A stretch of 64,000 bases of DNA from Paralithodes platypus (Eukaryota; Arthropoda; Malacostraca; Decapoda; Lithodidae), in contig CM064552.1 in assembly GCA_032716605.1 (NCBI GenBank), positions 7,870,525 to 7,934,524 on the forward strand, written 5' to 3'. A program made the position numbers and the translations under genes. Of the stretch, positions 9,525-19,972 are shown piece by piece. Numbering within the stretch: the first letter of the stretch is position 1; every line of letters begins with the position of its first letter. The notes under the pieces were generated by a model. It saw only the letters and a program-made list of their open reading frames with translations. It was not told the DNA's origin and ran no database searches.

Positions 9525-10443
9525 GGGTCCTTTAAAAATATTCCGGAAGCTCTTGTTTATGCTTCACCACTTCAAAGCGGGCCAATACACCATCTCCATC
9601 TTCTCCGTACCATCTACCACCAGTTGACCATCTTTAATCGCTTGGCTTATTGTGTGAAGGCTAGCGATATGTCGGCAGGCATCAGGATATTGTAGGTGTA
9701 TCTGTGCCAAGGGTGGGCGGTGTACTGGGTCCCGGCTCATCTTGTGTTCAGTAGCGCTCGGTTGCTGGAGGACAGCAACAGGCTTATTTATCTCTCCATG
9801 GGTACCAAAGTGAGCGAAGGGGGTGTGCTTGCTAAGAGCTCGCCAGTGTGATCCAAGCAGGTGCCCGTGGCTGAGTGAGTCCTGTGGCCCCGCCCACCTC
9901 CCTTTATACCCCTCCCTCACGGAACGGGGCCCTGTGATTGGCCGAGCCGCGCGCTCAGGAGGAGCTACACCAGCCCGCTCGCTTCAAAATTCAATCTTCT
10001 CTTCCTGCTTTGCTTCATCTTCGTAATGTTTTCCCGGAAGCTTATTAGAGATGTTCTATAGAGGCTGAAGCGAGTAAGCGGGTGGCACCATTGTAATAGA
10101 ATGTATGTGACCAGGATAAATTATACGGGTGTGAACTGAGAGCGAGTTATGAGGCGAGCGTTTAAAAGGAGATGAGAGTTGATCTTTGTGCTGTGTCACA
10201 GGAGGCTGGTGATTGGTCGAGCGTGGGGGAGTGTCAGGGTGTTCCCTGTGACAAAATTTAAAGGGTAAACCTTGCTTATCCACCTGAGCTAATCCCGTCT
10301 ACTGATTGGCGGACGGAATTACTCCTTCAATTATTTTTAATATTATTATTATTATTATTTCTTATTTTTGTATTATTTTTGTATTATTATTCTCACAATA
10401 TCCTTTTCACATTAACTTTACCATTTCATTTCTCTCCCCCCAG
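9525..10443. other. Intron or upstream region, no gene recognised
   Basis: Contains a 118-codon open frame on the - strand (9564-9920) without a recognisable domain, then a (ATT)n tract (10335-10400) leading into the pyrimidine tract of the MFSD8 acceptor. The first membrane segment of MFSD8 was searched for here and upstream and not found. Confidence 0.5.
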
Positions 10444-10559
10444 CTGTCCCCTGGTGTCTCCAAGCAGTTCCTGGGGTGGGTGATCTCAGCTAACCCCCTG
10501 GGCCAGATGCTGGCTTCACCTCTGCTAGGGATGTGGGCTAACAAAGCAGGATCAATCAG
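10444..10559 (+). CDS. MFSD8: MFSD8 (CLN7) exon A, first exon found
   Basis: MFSD8 is a twelve-helix major-facilitator protein of the lysosomal membrane; in vertebrates its loss causes a CLN7-type lipofuscinosis. This exon encodes about 39 residues, LSPGVSKQFLGWVISANPLG onward, corresponding to the human segment FLGWVIASYSLGQMVASP: the start of the second membrane helix, with the helix 2-3 loop MFS motif represented by GMWANKAG. The acceptor is a pyrimidine run ending CCCCCAG at 10443 and the donor is CAG/GTACGT. It ends in phase 2, matching the next exon at 28254. The N-terminal 45-55 residues, including the dileucine-type sorting region and helix 1, must be encoded upstream. No such exon was recognised. 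Confidence 0.9.
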
Positions 10560-10959
10560 GTACGTACAGTGGCCTACAGTAACAAGTGGGATTAATTTAC
10601 GTGAACTACTCTAGCTGGTATTTGAAACAGTCCCTTGAGTTGCGTAACCTGATCTATAGTATTGTTTTAAAACTGGCAAGAAATTGACTTGCTCCCAAGT
10701 TAATTACTCGGCTATTAAAATGTTAAATTGTCATATAGTGAGTGATAAGCTTTATAGGTGGGATGAGAGATAGGTAGATAGAGAGAGAGAGAGTGAGAGA
10801 GAGTGAGTGTTGTCTGAGGCAAGGTTTATAGATATCTATGGACCTTGGTCTGAGTTTGCGAGATGAGACAGTGAACCGGTGGTATTGTAGATTCCAGATA
10901 TCGATACTTGACGGGCCAATAAGAGAACTTTATCTTACCTTATGTTGAGTTCGCCACTC

Positions 10960-11465
10960 TGTTAGTGGCACCGAGGAGCATGCTGCCCTTCATTGTGGGT
11001 TGCCATTTGGTGCAGCAGTCTGTTCGAAGGGGCAGCACGTTCCCCTGCGAAGATGGCCATCTGGCACTTTGCAGTTCGACATCGAGAACTCTCTTGAAGA
11101 TGTCTAATGCGATGCCCTCATGTCTCTTACTTACCGTGTAGTGGGAGTTTGTCGAAGAGACGCGGTCCTCTATGTAATACAACCCTCTAGCAGCGAGCTT
11201 GTAGCACCCCGATTTTTCATCCTCGGGATATCACATTCCCAACCTCTCCTATCACTGAACTTCATGACGATCGGAGTGTGCAGATTTGGTACTAAACCCT
11301 CTGCGATTTTCCATGTGTATATTATTAAGTAATGTTCCCTTCTAAGCTCTAACGAATACAGATTCAGTGATCTTAAACGCTCCCAATAGTGTAACTCTCT
11401 TACTGAGTTTATATGCGAGGTGAAGTTTCTTTGTACACTCTCTAAGTCATTGTAGGCAACCTATA
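10960..11465 (-). mobile_element. LINE C-terminal remnant, decayed
   Basis: Read on the - strand from about 11465, the sequence gives ESVQRNFTSHI, YWERLRSLNLYSLERRRE and YTWKIAEGLVPN before decaying. This is the conserved C-terminal tail of arthropod non-LTR polymerases of the CR1/jockey sort. The reading frame is interrupted by stops after about 100 codons, and the 5' part (RT) is absent. Confidence 0.65.
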
Positions 11466-11473
11466 TAGTACAG

Positions 11474-12149
11474 CGGATAAGAAGAAAATCGTGCACTTTT
11501 TGACTAAAGCATCATACTTTCTACATTCATACTAGGACCCAATGGGAACATTTTAGAAGGTGGAGGGAATCTGTATCTTCATGCTGGTGCCTGTGACAGC
11601 CCCTTTTCAATTAATTTTCATTAAAGTTCTGAAACACTTGTTTTTGCCCCAAACTGTATAGCCTACTGTGATAGAAATGTTAAACTAGTCTCAAATGACT
11701 CGTCTGGACAAGGGAAACAAATTATGTTCAGACAATGTTTGGCTAATGTTTACCGTTTGACTTGTAAAGTTTCTTGTAGTTTATCATCATGCTACAATTC
11801 GGTAAGAATTGTTGCCAATTATCCCTAATTTGTTAAACTACAGGATCCAGTACAAGTCAAACGGTCAACATTAGCCAAACATTGTCTGAATATAATTTGT
11901 TTCCCTTGTCCAGACGAGTCAATTGAGACTAGTTTGACACCTCTATCACGGTATACAGTTTGGGTCAAAAATCAGTGTTTCAGAACTCTAATGGAAATTA
12001 ATTGAAAAGGGGCTGCCACAGGCACCAGCATGAGGATATAGATTCCCTCCACCTTTTAAAATGTTCCCATTGTGTCCTAGTATCAGTGTACTAAGTATAA
12101 TGCTTTAGTCACAAAGTGCACAATTTGGCCAAAAATGGTTCCTTATCCG
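11474..12149. mobile_element. Large foldback element, arms of about 300 bp
   Basis: The left arm from 'cggataag' (11474) through 'gtgcactttttgactaaagc', 'cccaatgggaacattttaga', 'gacagccccttttcaatta' and 'gtctggacaagggaaacaaa' is repeated inverted in the right arm down to 'cttatccg' at 12142-12149. The loop is about 11783-11838. It has no coding capacity and no clear terminal duplication. Old insertion, as the arms differ at many positions. Confidence 0.8.
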
Positions 12150-12257
12150 TGTTCCCTTATAACGTTATGTCCATTGGAATTTTCGAGTCTGCAAAGCCAA
12201 GTTCTGAAGGATTTGGAATATAATAGAGAGAGTATTGTGGTTTTGGTTCGATACAGA

Positions 12258-12505
12258 TTTTTTTTTTTTTTTCTATATTTCAACTACTCCCTCTCGGGCA
12301 TAGGCTGAAAGCCTATACATTCTACCGCTAAACACGGTGAAGCCCGTAAGGTCTCGTTCCAGTTTAGGGAGCGAGACATGTGAAGCACCTACTCACGGGT
12401 CGAAGCAGCCCCATCTCTGAAGCTGATTTTCCTCTGCGCTTCACCATCTTACCCCCTAGACTCGGACCCTCACTATCAGAACACCACCTATTCCGCAATT
12501 AATTC
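12258..12505 (-). mobile_element. SINE-like retroposon, copy 2 (inverted)
   Basis: The reverse complement of the unit at 6893-7160. The poly(A) appears as a T-tract at 12258-12272 followed by 'ctatatttcaactactccctc'. The copy extends to 'aacaccacctattccgcaat'. Confidence 0.7.
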
Positions 12506-12639
12506 ACTAGTGACTAGGCATTGTCCCCCTGTAGCATATTTTGAATATGGTAATATTCATACAGTGCTATTTAATCAGGAACAATGAGAGTATTTTTTTG
12601 GTGTTTCAGTGGGTTTTGTGGTAATGCACTGATACTAGG

Positions 12640-12745
12640 TACAGCACAAATTCCATCCCAATAATATCTTCCCATTGCCATATTGGGATTCGAACCCGAC
12701 CCGGGTCCATTGTATTATCAGTCTAGTAGCAAGACCACTCCACTA
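12640..12745 (-). mobile_element. tRNA-derived SINE head, decayed
   Basis: On the - strand a box-A-like stretch TAGTGGAGTGGTCTTGC lies about 35 bases before a canonical box B, GGTTCGAATCCC. This spacing is that of a tRNA-type RNA polymerase III promoter. The flanking arms do not fold into a proper tRNA, so a SINE or tRNA pseudogene is favoured over a working tRNA gene. Confidence 0.55.
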
Positions 12746-12847
12746 CTTATTAATGTTCACGACTGTACACGTAGTCACTGAATTGTTCTTTGTAAGTTGG
12801 ATTCGATACCTTATTAACGGACAGACAGACAGATAACAAACATGTTA

Positions 12848-12962
12848 TGACTATGGTATATCCGTGTTCCTCTGTCCAAGTGTGGTATATCCGTGTTCCT
12901 CTGTCCAATTGTGGTATATCAGTGTTCCTCTGTCCAATTGTGGTATATCAGTGTTCCTATGG
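12848..12962. repeat. 29-bp minisatellite, four units
   Basis: Four near-identical units with core 'gtggtatatccgtgttcct' plus 'ctgtccaatt' lie head to tail. The last unit is cut after 'gtgttcct'. Confidence 0.85.
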
Positions 12963-13265
12963 TTAATTTAGATAAGTGGACTGTATATTATTGATATTAA
13001 AGGAACATTAACCATATAGAATATATTTACCCTTAGATGAACTCAGCTGGTGATTGGAGGATGGCGGAAAATAGGCTAGATAACTGGAAGTGGTTAGTAT
13101 AGTAAACAAAGTATGAAAAGAGGCTACAATAGGCTAGGATAGGCTAAATATATACGTTAAGTTGTGCTAAGTAACAAAGATGATGTAATGACTATATGGA
13201 ATACGAAATGAAAAGTGAAGCGAAAACACCTGGTGAAATAACTAGGAGAAAGAAGGCTTAGCGTG
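12963..13265. other. No feature recognised
   Basis: AT-rich sequence with scattered 'aggctagg' phrases around 13110-13145. It may already contain the 5' region of the LINE whose ORF1 begins near 13403. Confidence 0.4.
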
Positions 13266-13402
13266 TGTAGCTGGGACGGAGGTTGGTTGGAGAGTGAGCG
13301 AGCGCGTATTATCGTAGAGTCCCGCCACCACAGGTTTCCGGATTTACACCAGTGAGGAACGGTGCACGGCCAACGCAGAAAAGGTCTCATCTACCAGTCA
13401 CA

Positions 13403-14240
13403 ATGTCGAACAGATTTGAGATATTGGTAGAGATGGAAGACGAACCAGAAGAGACCAGGCTCGTTGGGGATTCCATCCTACGAGGACAGGTTGAAGAGTT
13501 CTGCGACAGAGTCCCAAATCAACGAAAAAGATTTTGCATCCCAGGAGCTGGACTGGACGACATTGTGGAAGCCTTCGAAGATACCACAAAGGATGCAAAT
13601 GAAAATACCCTTTTTGTCATCCATGCTGGTTCAAATGACGTCATGCGCACCAGATCCGAAGAGTTGATGGAGAAATATCGCAAGATGATCCAGCACTACA
13701 AAAACAAGTCAAGGAATATCATCATCTCAGGCATTCTCCCCAAGATCGACGCACCTGATAAATTCTACGACAAGGCCTTCAGCACAAATAGCCGACTAAA
13801 ATATTTGTGTCTGAGGGAAGAAGTTTAATTCATCAACCTCTGGGACAACTTCTACAACCAGCCTACTCTGTTCCGCAAGGATGGCACTCCTCTAAACCCT
13901 GTGGGTTTTTCCCTTGCCCCTCAACTTTCCCTTTATAATTGCTGAGGGGCACAGGGCCTTGGGTAGGGCTTTGGTTTCCCGGGCATTTCCGCGCCCTCCT
14001 CAGCTCCCTGCCTTAGAGTGGCTTCGGTCACCTGGGTTTTGTTAGTGGTAAGCAGGGAGGGTTTTGTGGGGGCGCTCTATGGCCTTGGCCTTGCTCGGGA
14101 CCTTGGGGCTGTTCGGCCAGGCAGCCTGGGGAACAACAACAACAACAACCCTGTGGGTTCAGCACGCATGGGTCGTCTCCTACACGAAGCAGTCCGCAGC
14201 CATGGATCAAAAAACGCCATCAGAGAAGAAGCAGCAGTGA
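13403..14240 (+). pseudogene. LINE ORF1, SGNH-hydrolase/esterase type, split by a SINE
   Basis: From the ATG at 13403 the frame reads MSNRFEILVEMEDEPEETRL, then block I (VGDSILRG, with the GDS serine), then block III (HAGSNDV). These are the hallmarks of the SGNH esterase found in ORF1 of CR1-type LINEs, where it may bind lipid or RNA. A TAA at 13826-13828 interrupts it, but the same frame continues with FINLWDNFY. The final block reads KDGTPLNPVG, where family members have DGxHLN, so the catalytic histidine position is a proline. The SINE at 13908-14146 splits this block; downstream the product resumes as GSARMGRLLHEAV. Confidence 0.7.
13908..14146 (+). mobile_element. (AAC)n-tailed retroposon in LINE ORF1
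   Basis: A 239-bp insertion ends in (AAC)6 and is flanked by a 13-bp target duplication, AACCCTGTGGGTT at 13895-13907 and 14147-14159. It corresponds to the 3' 60% of the copy at 16105-16517, so it is 5'-truncated. No tRNA boxes are evident. It may be a SINE or the 3' end of a LINE. Confidence 0.85.
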
Positions 14241-14328
14241 CATAAATCATCCAACGCCAAGAAAAAAACAGAGGCAACCGAGGACCACCAGCGATAAGGA
14301 CCGAAGACAGCGAGGACCGAGGACAGCC

Positions 14329-17300
14329 ATGAACATAAATGTAGATCCGACAAGAACCAAAAATATTATTAAAGAGCGTTCCGTGAGTTCTAAAATAACA
14401 AATTTAAAGGTTTTCTATGCAAACGCTCGTAGCATACGCAATAAATTTTCAGATTTAGAGGAGCTAGTGTTTACAGAAAATTATGATGTGATTGGCATAA
14501 CAGAATCTTGGCTCAATACAGAAGATAGAGACTTTTTAGCAGAGTATTCACTTTCCGGTTATGTAATGTTTGAGAAAAGCCGAATAAATCGAAATGGAGG
14601 TGGCGTTTTACTTTATATCAAAGAAAGTCTTAACCCTACCCTCTTGTCAAAACCTCAAATTGTGAACGTCGACGCATCTTTTGTGCTAATAAAGAATAAT
14701 AAAGGTACAAATAATACTTGCATTAATATACAGACCTCCAGCTCAATCAGTGCAAACTGACCGAGAAATTTACGAACAAATTGCAGATGTAAGTAACTCA
14801 CAAGATACCGTAATTTTTGGCGACTTTAATTTACCTATGACCAAGTGGGGCGATACTCTTACTTCACACTCCGGACATGACTTGTATACGAACTTGCAAG
14901 AGAGTTCGCTTTATCAATTTGTTCGAACGCCGACCCGTGGTAATAACGTTCTTGACATTGTACTTGCAACAAAAGAAGAATTAATAGAGAATTTGAATGT
15001 TGGTGATGAATTCAGTAACAGCGACCATCGTACGATAACTTTCACTTTAAAGTTTACTAGTAACGAACCAAATAGTAGCATCGAAAAAGTCCCTAATTTC
15101 AAGAAAGCAAACTTCCATAAACTTAGAGCTATGTTTAAAGAAACTGACTGGAGCTTTTTAATTAACAATAACGACATAAATACATCTTGGAAGTTATTCG
15201 AAACCACTTACCTAAAAGCAGTGCAAGACTGCATACCATCGAAAATACGGTGTCCAGGCCATAATAATAAGCCCAAATGGTGGAATAAAGATATTTCAAA
15301 CTGCCTGCTTGCTAAAAAATTTGCTAATGATAGATTAAAATCCTCACAAAATGACGAAGAACGGGTGAAATTTGTAGAGCTACGACGCAAAGCCAAAAAG
15401 TTAATTAAGCAAAGTAAAAAGACCTTAGAGTTACATATTGCGAATCAAAGTAAAACAAATCCGAAAGAATTCTATAGTTATATCAGAAAGAAAAAAGTAG
15501 TTACTTCAACTGTTGGACCGTTAGTCGATGAAAATGGAGAATACACCAAAGACGAAGTACAAATGAGTAATGCCCTCAATACCTTCTTTGCATCAGTTTT
15601 TACAACAGAAGACCTCAGTTATATCCCTACACCATCGCCGATTCAGATTGATAATTCAGATGTTCTAAGCAATATCACCGTTACAGAGAGAGAAGTATTG
15701 AATTGTTTAGATAAACTCAAGGTAAATAAAACGCCTGGACCTGATACAATCTCGCCTAGAGTTCTGAAGGAAGCTAAGGATGAGCTCTCCAAACCACTGA
15801 CATTACTATTCAATAAATCCTTGCAGTCTGGAACTATGCCTGATCAGTGGAAGCTAGCCAACGTAACACCGATATTCAAAAAAGGCAGCAAATCCCTACC
15901 CAGTAACTATCGTCCAATTAGCTTAACCTCAGTTGTATGTAAAATGCTAGAAACGGTCATATGAGACAGACTCGTAAATCACTTAGAGGAAAATAACATA
16001 CTTAAAGATACTCAACACGGCTTTCGTAAAAAACGTTCCTGTTTAACAAACCTCTTAGACTTCTTCCACGATATCCTCAACCTCTACGATGAGAGTAAAG
16101 CTGTTGTTGTTGTTGTTGTTTTTCCCCAAGCTGCCTGGCCGAACAGCCCCAAGGCCCCGAGCAACGCCAAGGCCACAACCGAGCGCCCCCACAGAACCCT
16201 CCCCGCCGACCACAATAAAAGCCTGGGTGACCGAAGCCACTCCATGGCGGGGAACTGAGGAGGGCGCGGAAACGCCCGGGAAACCAAAGCCCCACCCAGG
16301 GCCCTGTGCCCCTCAGCAATTATGAAGAGAAAGTTGAGGGGCAAAGGAAAGATGTGACGCTTTGGCTTCCAATCTTGGTAGATTAGGAGGTCAATCCACG
16401 CAAGAGACGCCGTCACTTGAGATCTAGAAAATATATAAGTAAAAGGAACAGTCAGAGTAAGCTATGGGTATGGCAGAGATCGCTCAGTTCTCACTCTGAT
16501 AGACCAGCCCATCACCAGAGAGTAAAGCTGTAGATATTATATACCTTGATTTTCAAAAGGCCTTTGACAAAGTTCCCCACAAACGTTTACTGCTAAAACT
16601 AAAAGCGCATGGAATACAAGATGGTGTGTAGAAATGGATAGAAAATTGGCTCAGCGACAGAAAGCAAAGAGTAGTCATAAACGGTAAGGCATCTAAATGG
16701 ACCAATGTAAGTAGCGGGGTACCCCAGGGATCGGTACTAGGACCAATTATCTTTCTAATTTACATCAACGACATAGATGAGGGCCTCACCTGTACAATCT
16801 CAAAATTTGCTGACGATACAAAAATTGCAAATAGCGTACTCTCAAAAGAACAAGTTGACGATATGCAACACAATCTAGATAAATTGTCATGTTGGGCCCA
16901 AATTTGGCAAATGAGTTTCAATGCGGATAAATGTAAAGTATTACATATCGGATACCTAAATGAGAAAGCAAACTATTCGATGAATGGCACTCAGCTTAAG
17001 AATGTAAACAGAGGAAACCGATCTGGGAGTAACAATATCGAGTAACCTAAAACCGAGTCAACAATGTTCAGAAGTTGTTAAGAAGGCAAACAAAATAATT
17101 GGCTTTATAGGCAGGTCATTTGAGCATAAATCCAAAGAAGTTATCCTAACCCTTTACAATTCCTTAGTCCGCCCTCTTCTGGAATACTGCGTTCAATCCT
17201 GGTGCCCTTATTACCAAAAAGATATAAACAAGCTAGAACGAGTTCAACGTAGAGTTACCAAAATGATACCTAGCCTAAAGAACAAACCATACGAAGAGCG

Positions 17301-17634
17301 TCTTAGAGAATTAAATCTATTTCCTTTAACCCAGCGCAGATTAAGAGGTGACTTAATTCAAGTGTTCAAAATCATCAAAGGCATCGACAATATGAACTGT
17401 AGTAAGTACTTCACTATCGACCAATCTAATTACACGCAGGGAAACGGTTGCAAAATTATTGGTAAATCTTTTAACTCACACGAATCTAAGAATTTCTTCT
17501 TCAATCGAGTTGTCAACTTGTGGAATGGGCTTCCCCGAAACGTTATAGACTGCATCACCGTTGATTCATTTAAACTCCGCCTAGACAAATATCTCGCTTC
17601 AAACCCGCGACTGACTGCGTTTGTAAATGAATAA
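14329..17634 (+). pseudogene. LINE ORF2: endonuclease and reverse transcriptase, broken
   Basis: The N-terminal AP-endonuclease domain is recognisable from FYANARSIRNKFSDL and GITESWLN (about 14412-14520) to VIFGDFNLPMTKW (14810) and SDHRTITF (about 15020). The RT domain carries NKTPGPDTISPRVLK (15727), ANVTPIFKKG and NYRPISLTSV (about 15857-15935), YLDFQKAFDKVPH (16541), SGVPQGSVLGP (16717) and FADDTK (16806). The C-terminal tail runs from RPLLEYC to the TAA at 17632-17634. Defects: a frameshift near 14735, TGA at 15962-15964, an insertion at 16105-16517, TAG at 16629-16631, and a frameshift near 17010. Confidence 0.85.
16105..16517 (-). mobile_element. (AAC)n-tailed retroposon in LINE ORF2 (longer copy)
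   Basis: A 413-bp insertion on the - strand with its (AAC)n tail at the left side (16105-16120 on + reads as TTG repeats). It is flanked by a 14-bp target duplication, GAGAGTAAAGCTGT at 16091-16104 and 16518-16531. It interrupts the LINE between the RT blocks FHDILNLYDESKAV and DIIYLDFQKAF. It is the longer relative of the copy in ORF1 and gives the fuller consensus of the family. Confidence 0.85.
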
Positions 17635-17888
17635 CTTTATTTTATCCCCCCCCTCAGTTACTAATCCATCTGTCCCCTACTAACTTCCTAATCCTGCCAC
17701 AGACATTAGTTCCAGGGCAGTAATTCCCTTTCAAATGTTCCCTTACCCACTCTAAACCACTGTTTGGACACTTGATCCTCATTGTTTTGGAGGACAAGCA
17801 ACCTAGAAGGGTCACTAGATCTGTTGTTGCTTGATTTCCTTTGATTTCCTTTGTACTCCTTTGTACTTTGTACTCACTCTCGTACACT

Positions 17889-18370
17889 CTCTAAGTCATT
17901 CTCTCGCTTCCCATACATTCCAAATGGCCGAACCATCTCAAGATGTTCCTTTTCACACTTTCCAGCACATCTACCTCCACACCACACCTCTCTCGTGCTT
18001 CCTCATTTGTCTGTCTATCCCTCCATGCAACTCCGCACGCACCTTTCAAGTAACTTATTTCCACCCCTCTCACTCTTGGTTTGAGTCGCTTCAGCAACGT
18101 CCATGCTTCGCTCCCATAAGTCAATGTCGGGATTTCCACACTGTCATGCAAGGACTTCTTTACTTCCATGCTGTCCACCCTATTTCTTGTTACTGCTTTC
18201 AGCGTTCCTACAACCCTCTTCCCCTGTTGGACCCTCTCCTGCACTTCTTCGTCCACACTCCCATCTTGACTCAACACACTGTCCAAATACTTAAATGAGC
18301 TGACATTCTCCATACCCTGACCGTTCAACCTCACCTCACAAAGCTGCATCCCTTTAACCTCCCCAGACAT
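17889..18370 (-). pseudogene. RTE/jockey-like LINE C-terminal fragment
   Basis: An open frame of 159 codons on the - strand encodes the end of a LINE polymerase: SSFKYLDSVLSQDGSVDEEV, then LTYGSEAWTL and RNILRWFGHLECM. The family normally has YLGS and LRWFGHVERM at these positions. The RT core and endonuclease are missing. It abuts the 3' end of the CR1-like LINE in opposite orientation. Confidence 0.75.
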
Positions 18371-18521
18371 ATTAACTTACGAAAGATAGGGGTTGCCCGA
18401 GGGCCCGGTATTTCCCCCACAACAGTCTTTCTCACACTGAGGGACCGTTATAAGTCTGAGGAATTTGGGGTTGACACCAATCGACAGATTCTGATCAAAC
18501 TTACCTAACTTACTGAGCTCA

Positions 18522-18657
18522 ATATGACGCAAAAGCGTCATATAACTTACTTATTGAGCTATTTCACTAGGTTCATATGACGCGGAAGCGTCATATGATA
18601 CCTTTGGGCAATACTGCCATATGACGCGGTCGCGTCATATGTGACGGAGAGGGTTAA
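18522..18657. mobile_element. Three identical-stem hairpins ending in GGGTTAA (P6-like end)
   Basis: Perfect stems at 18522-18543 (9 bp, loop aaaa), 18574-18597 (10 bp, loop ggaa) and 18618-18641 (10 bp, loop ggtc) all use CATATGACGC / GCGTCATATG or its 9-bp core. TTAA closes the segment at 18654-18657. The same end, GCGTCATATGTCGGAGAGGGTTAA with small changes, recurs at about 45155-45178. Its left boundary is not defined. Confidence 0.65.
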
Positions 18658-19157
18658 AAGACCATGACCTTGCTCTTCCCCGTATTTACCTTCGTTTTTC
18701 ACACACTCTTCTAAACATATAAGACCATATAAGATAAGAATGGGATATTAGTAGGCAATATAATAATTAGGTTGATAAATTTGAGAATTGATTATGGGTT
18801 ATCTTTCCAGTCTTTTAGTTTGTATGTATTACTTTTAATAGAAATTCGGGGTTTGGTCCCTAGACCTCTATCAAACTTTAATAAATCAACACCCGAGATA
18901 AATCTGTTGTATCTAATTATGTTCTTGATTATGAAAACTTGGCACTAATATGATTTAGAGACATTTCATATTTTTTCCATTAAGTATCGAGAAATTAGCT
19001 AGGAAGAGATTCAATTTATCGTTAGCTGAAATAAAACCGACTATACACACCATTTAAGTGTAAGATCTACTAAGTTCATTTTGTCCAGTTATTGAATCCA
19101 GAGTACATAGAAAGCTTAGGTTTGGAGGGAGAGCTTTTTTGTTTTAAATAGCTTAAT
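18658..19157. other. No feature recognised
   Basis: AT-rich sequence, no open frame and no repeat shared within the window. Confidence 0.5.
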
Positions 19158-19547
19158 TTAAGGGGCTAGTGCTTGTGTGTGTGTGTGTGTTTTTTTATAT
19201 AATACTGTATATATGTATTATTAATTTTATTTTTTATTTCCCTCGCTAGGCCTCCACCAAGCTTTAAAAAAAAAAAAAAATACATCCTCTTTCGAGATTT
19301 TTTTTACATTTCTCGGTAGAAAAATATCCCGGCCGAAGGCCTGTTCCTTCTAAGATAAGTCTCGCTATCGCTCGACTGGAAAAAATCGACACCTAAATAG
19401 CACGAAAGGTCTTAACACTGGCAAAGACATGAGGCGAAAGGTCTCAAAATCACCAAACTAACGTGAAGAACGCCTTAAAATCTCAAAACTGATATGCTAA
19501 AGAGGAGGGAGAAGGGGGTCAAGAAAAAGCGACTACCTCCCCCTTAA
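19158..19547 (-). mobile_element. G-short TTAA element, inverted copy
   Basis: TTAA at 19158-19161 and 19544-19547. Read on the - strand it has the order of the copy at 3563: 'cctttcgtgctat', the 'ggccttcggccggg' hairpin, then 'aagcttggtggaggcctagcg'. A (GT)n/T-tract insertion at 19173-19195 and an A-tract near 19266 lengthen it to 390 bp. Confidence 0.65.
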
Positions 19548-19657
19548 ATACGGTTTTCAGGTGATGTTATGCTATGGTAACTAGCAGATTAGGTTAGGAT
19601 AGTCAGGTTACCTTTATGCTAGGCCATGAAGTGAGGTTGGTAAGTGGATTTGGACAC

Positions 19658-19872
19658 TTAACCCTTTGAAGATTATGACGAATTTTGACAGTTTATTCTG
19701 GCTATCATTAGACGATTTATACAGTGGAGGAAATATATGCGGCCATTATTAGGGTAAAGACTATCTCAATTAACCCGCTGACTTCCATATACCCTTTTTC
19801 ATCTGAATAAAATCGTCTAATTATAGCTAGGAAACCGAAAAGAAATGTGTAATCGGATCTTGAAAGGGTTAA
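19658..19872. mobile_element. P1 TTAA foldback element (215 bp)
   Basis: TTAA at both ends. The left end reads TTAACCCTTTGAAGAT and the right end is its near-exact inverse (ATCTTGAAAGGGTTAA). Internal inverted blocks ATTAGACGATTTAT and AAATCGTCTAAT extend the pairing. The family also carries an internal TTAACCC box in the middle ('tctcaattaaccc'). No coding capacity. Confidence 0.8.
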
Positions 19873-19905
19873 CTGAGAAATAGCCGTGATTTGAGCAGTT
19901 GTGAG

Positions 19906-19930
19906 TGTGTGTGTGTGTGTGTGTGTGCGT

Positions 19931-19970
<40 letters not shown>
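19906..19970. repeat. (GT)n microsatellite at a LINE insertion point
   Basis: About 65 bases of GT with GC interruptions between the P1 element and the LINE at 19971. An equivalent P1 plus (GT)n block without the LINE exists at 23768-24010. Confidence 0.9.

Positions 19971-19972
<2 letters not shown>

Larger units (their letters stand above)
13266..17880 (+). mobile_element. CR1/L2-like LINE, near full length, interrupted
   Basis: A single non-LTR retrotransposon with the order 5' region, ORF1 (SGNH esterase), ORF2 (endonuclease, reverse transcriptase, C-terminal tail) and a 3' end with a short T/G-rich repeat ('tttgatttcctttgtac' type) near 17830-17875. Two copies of an (AAC)n-tailed retroposon sit inside it. 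Reading frames are broken by frameshifts and stops described under each ORF, so it is inactive. The clade is judged from the YLDFQKAFDKVPH, SGVPQGSVLGP and FADDTK blocks. Confidence 0.8.

Noticed and set aside
9564..9920. 118-codon - strand open frame as a host gene
   Set aside because: No recognisable domain, no splice context and no repeat match; too weak to call.
10306..10443. N-terminal extension of the MFSD8 frame from the ATG at 10306
   Set aside because: The upstream part is (ATT)n-derived poly-Ile and pyrimidine tract, unlike MFSD8. A strong acceptor at 10443 shows the exon starts at 10444.
17831..18298. 155-codon open frame on the + strand
   Set aside because: Antisense of the LINE C-terminal fragment at 17889-18370.
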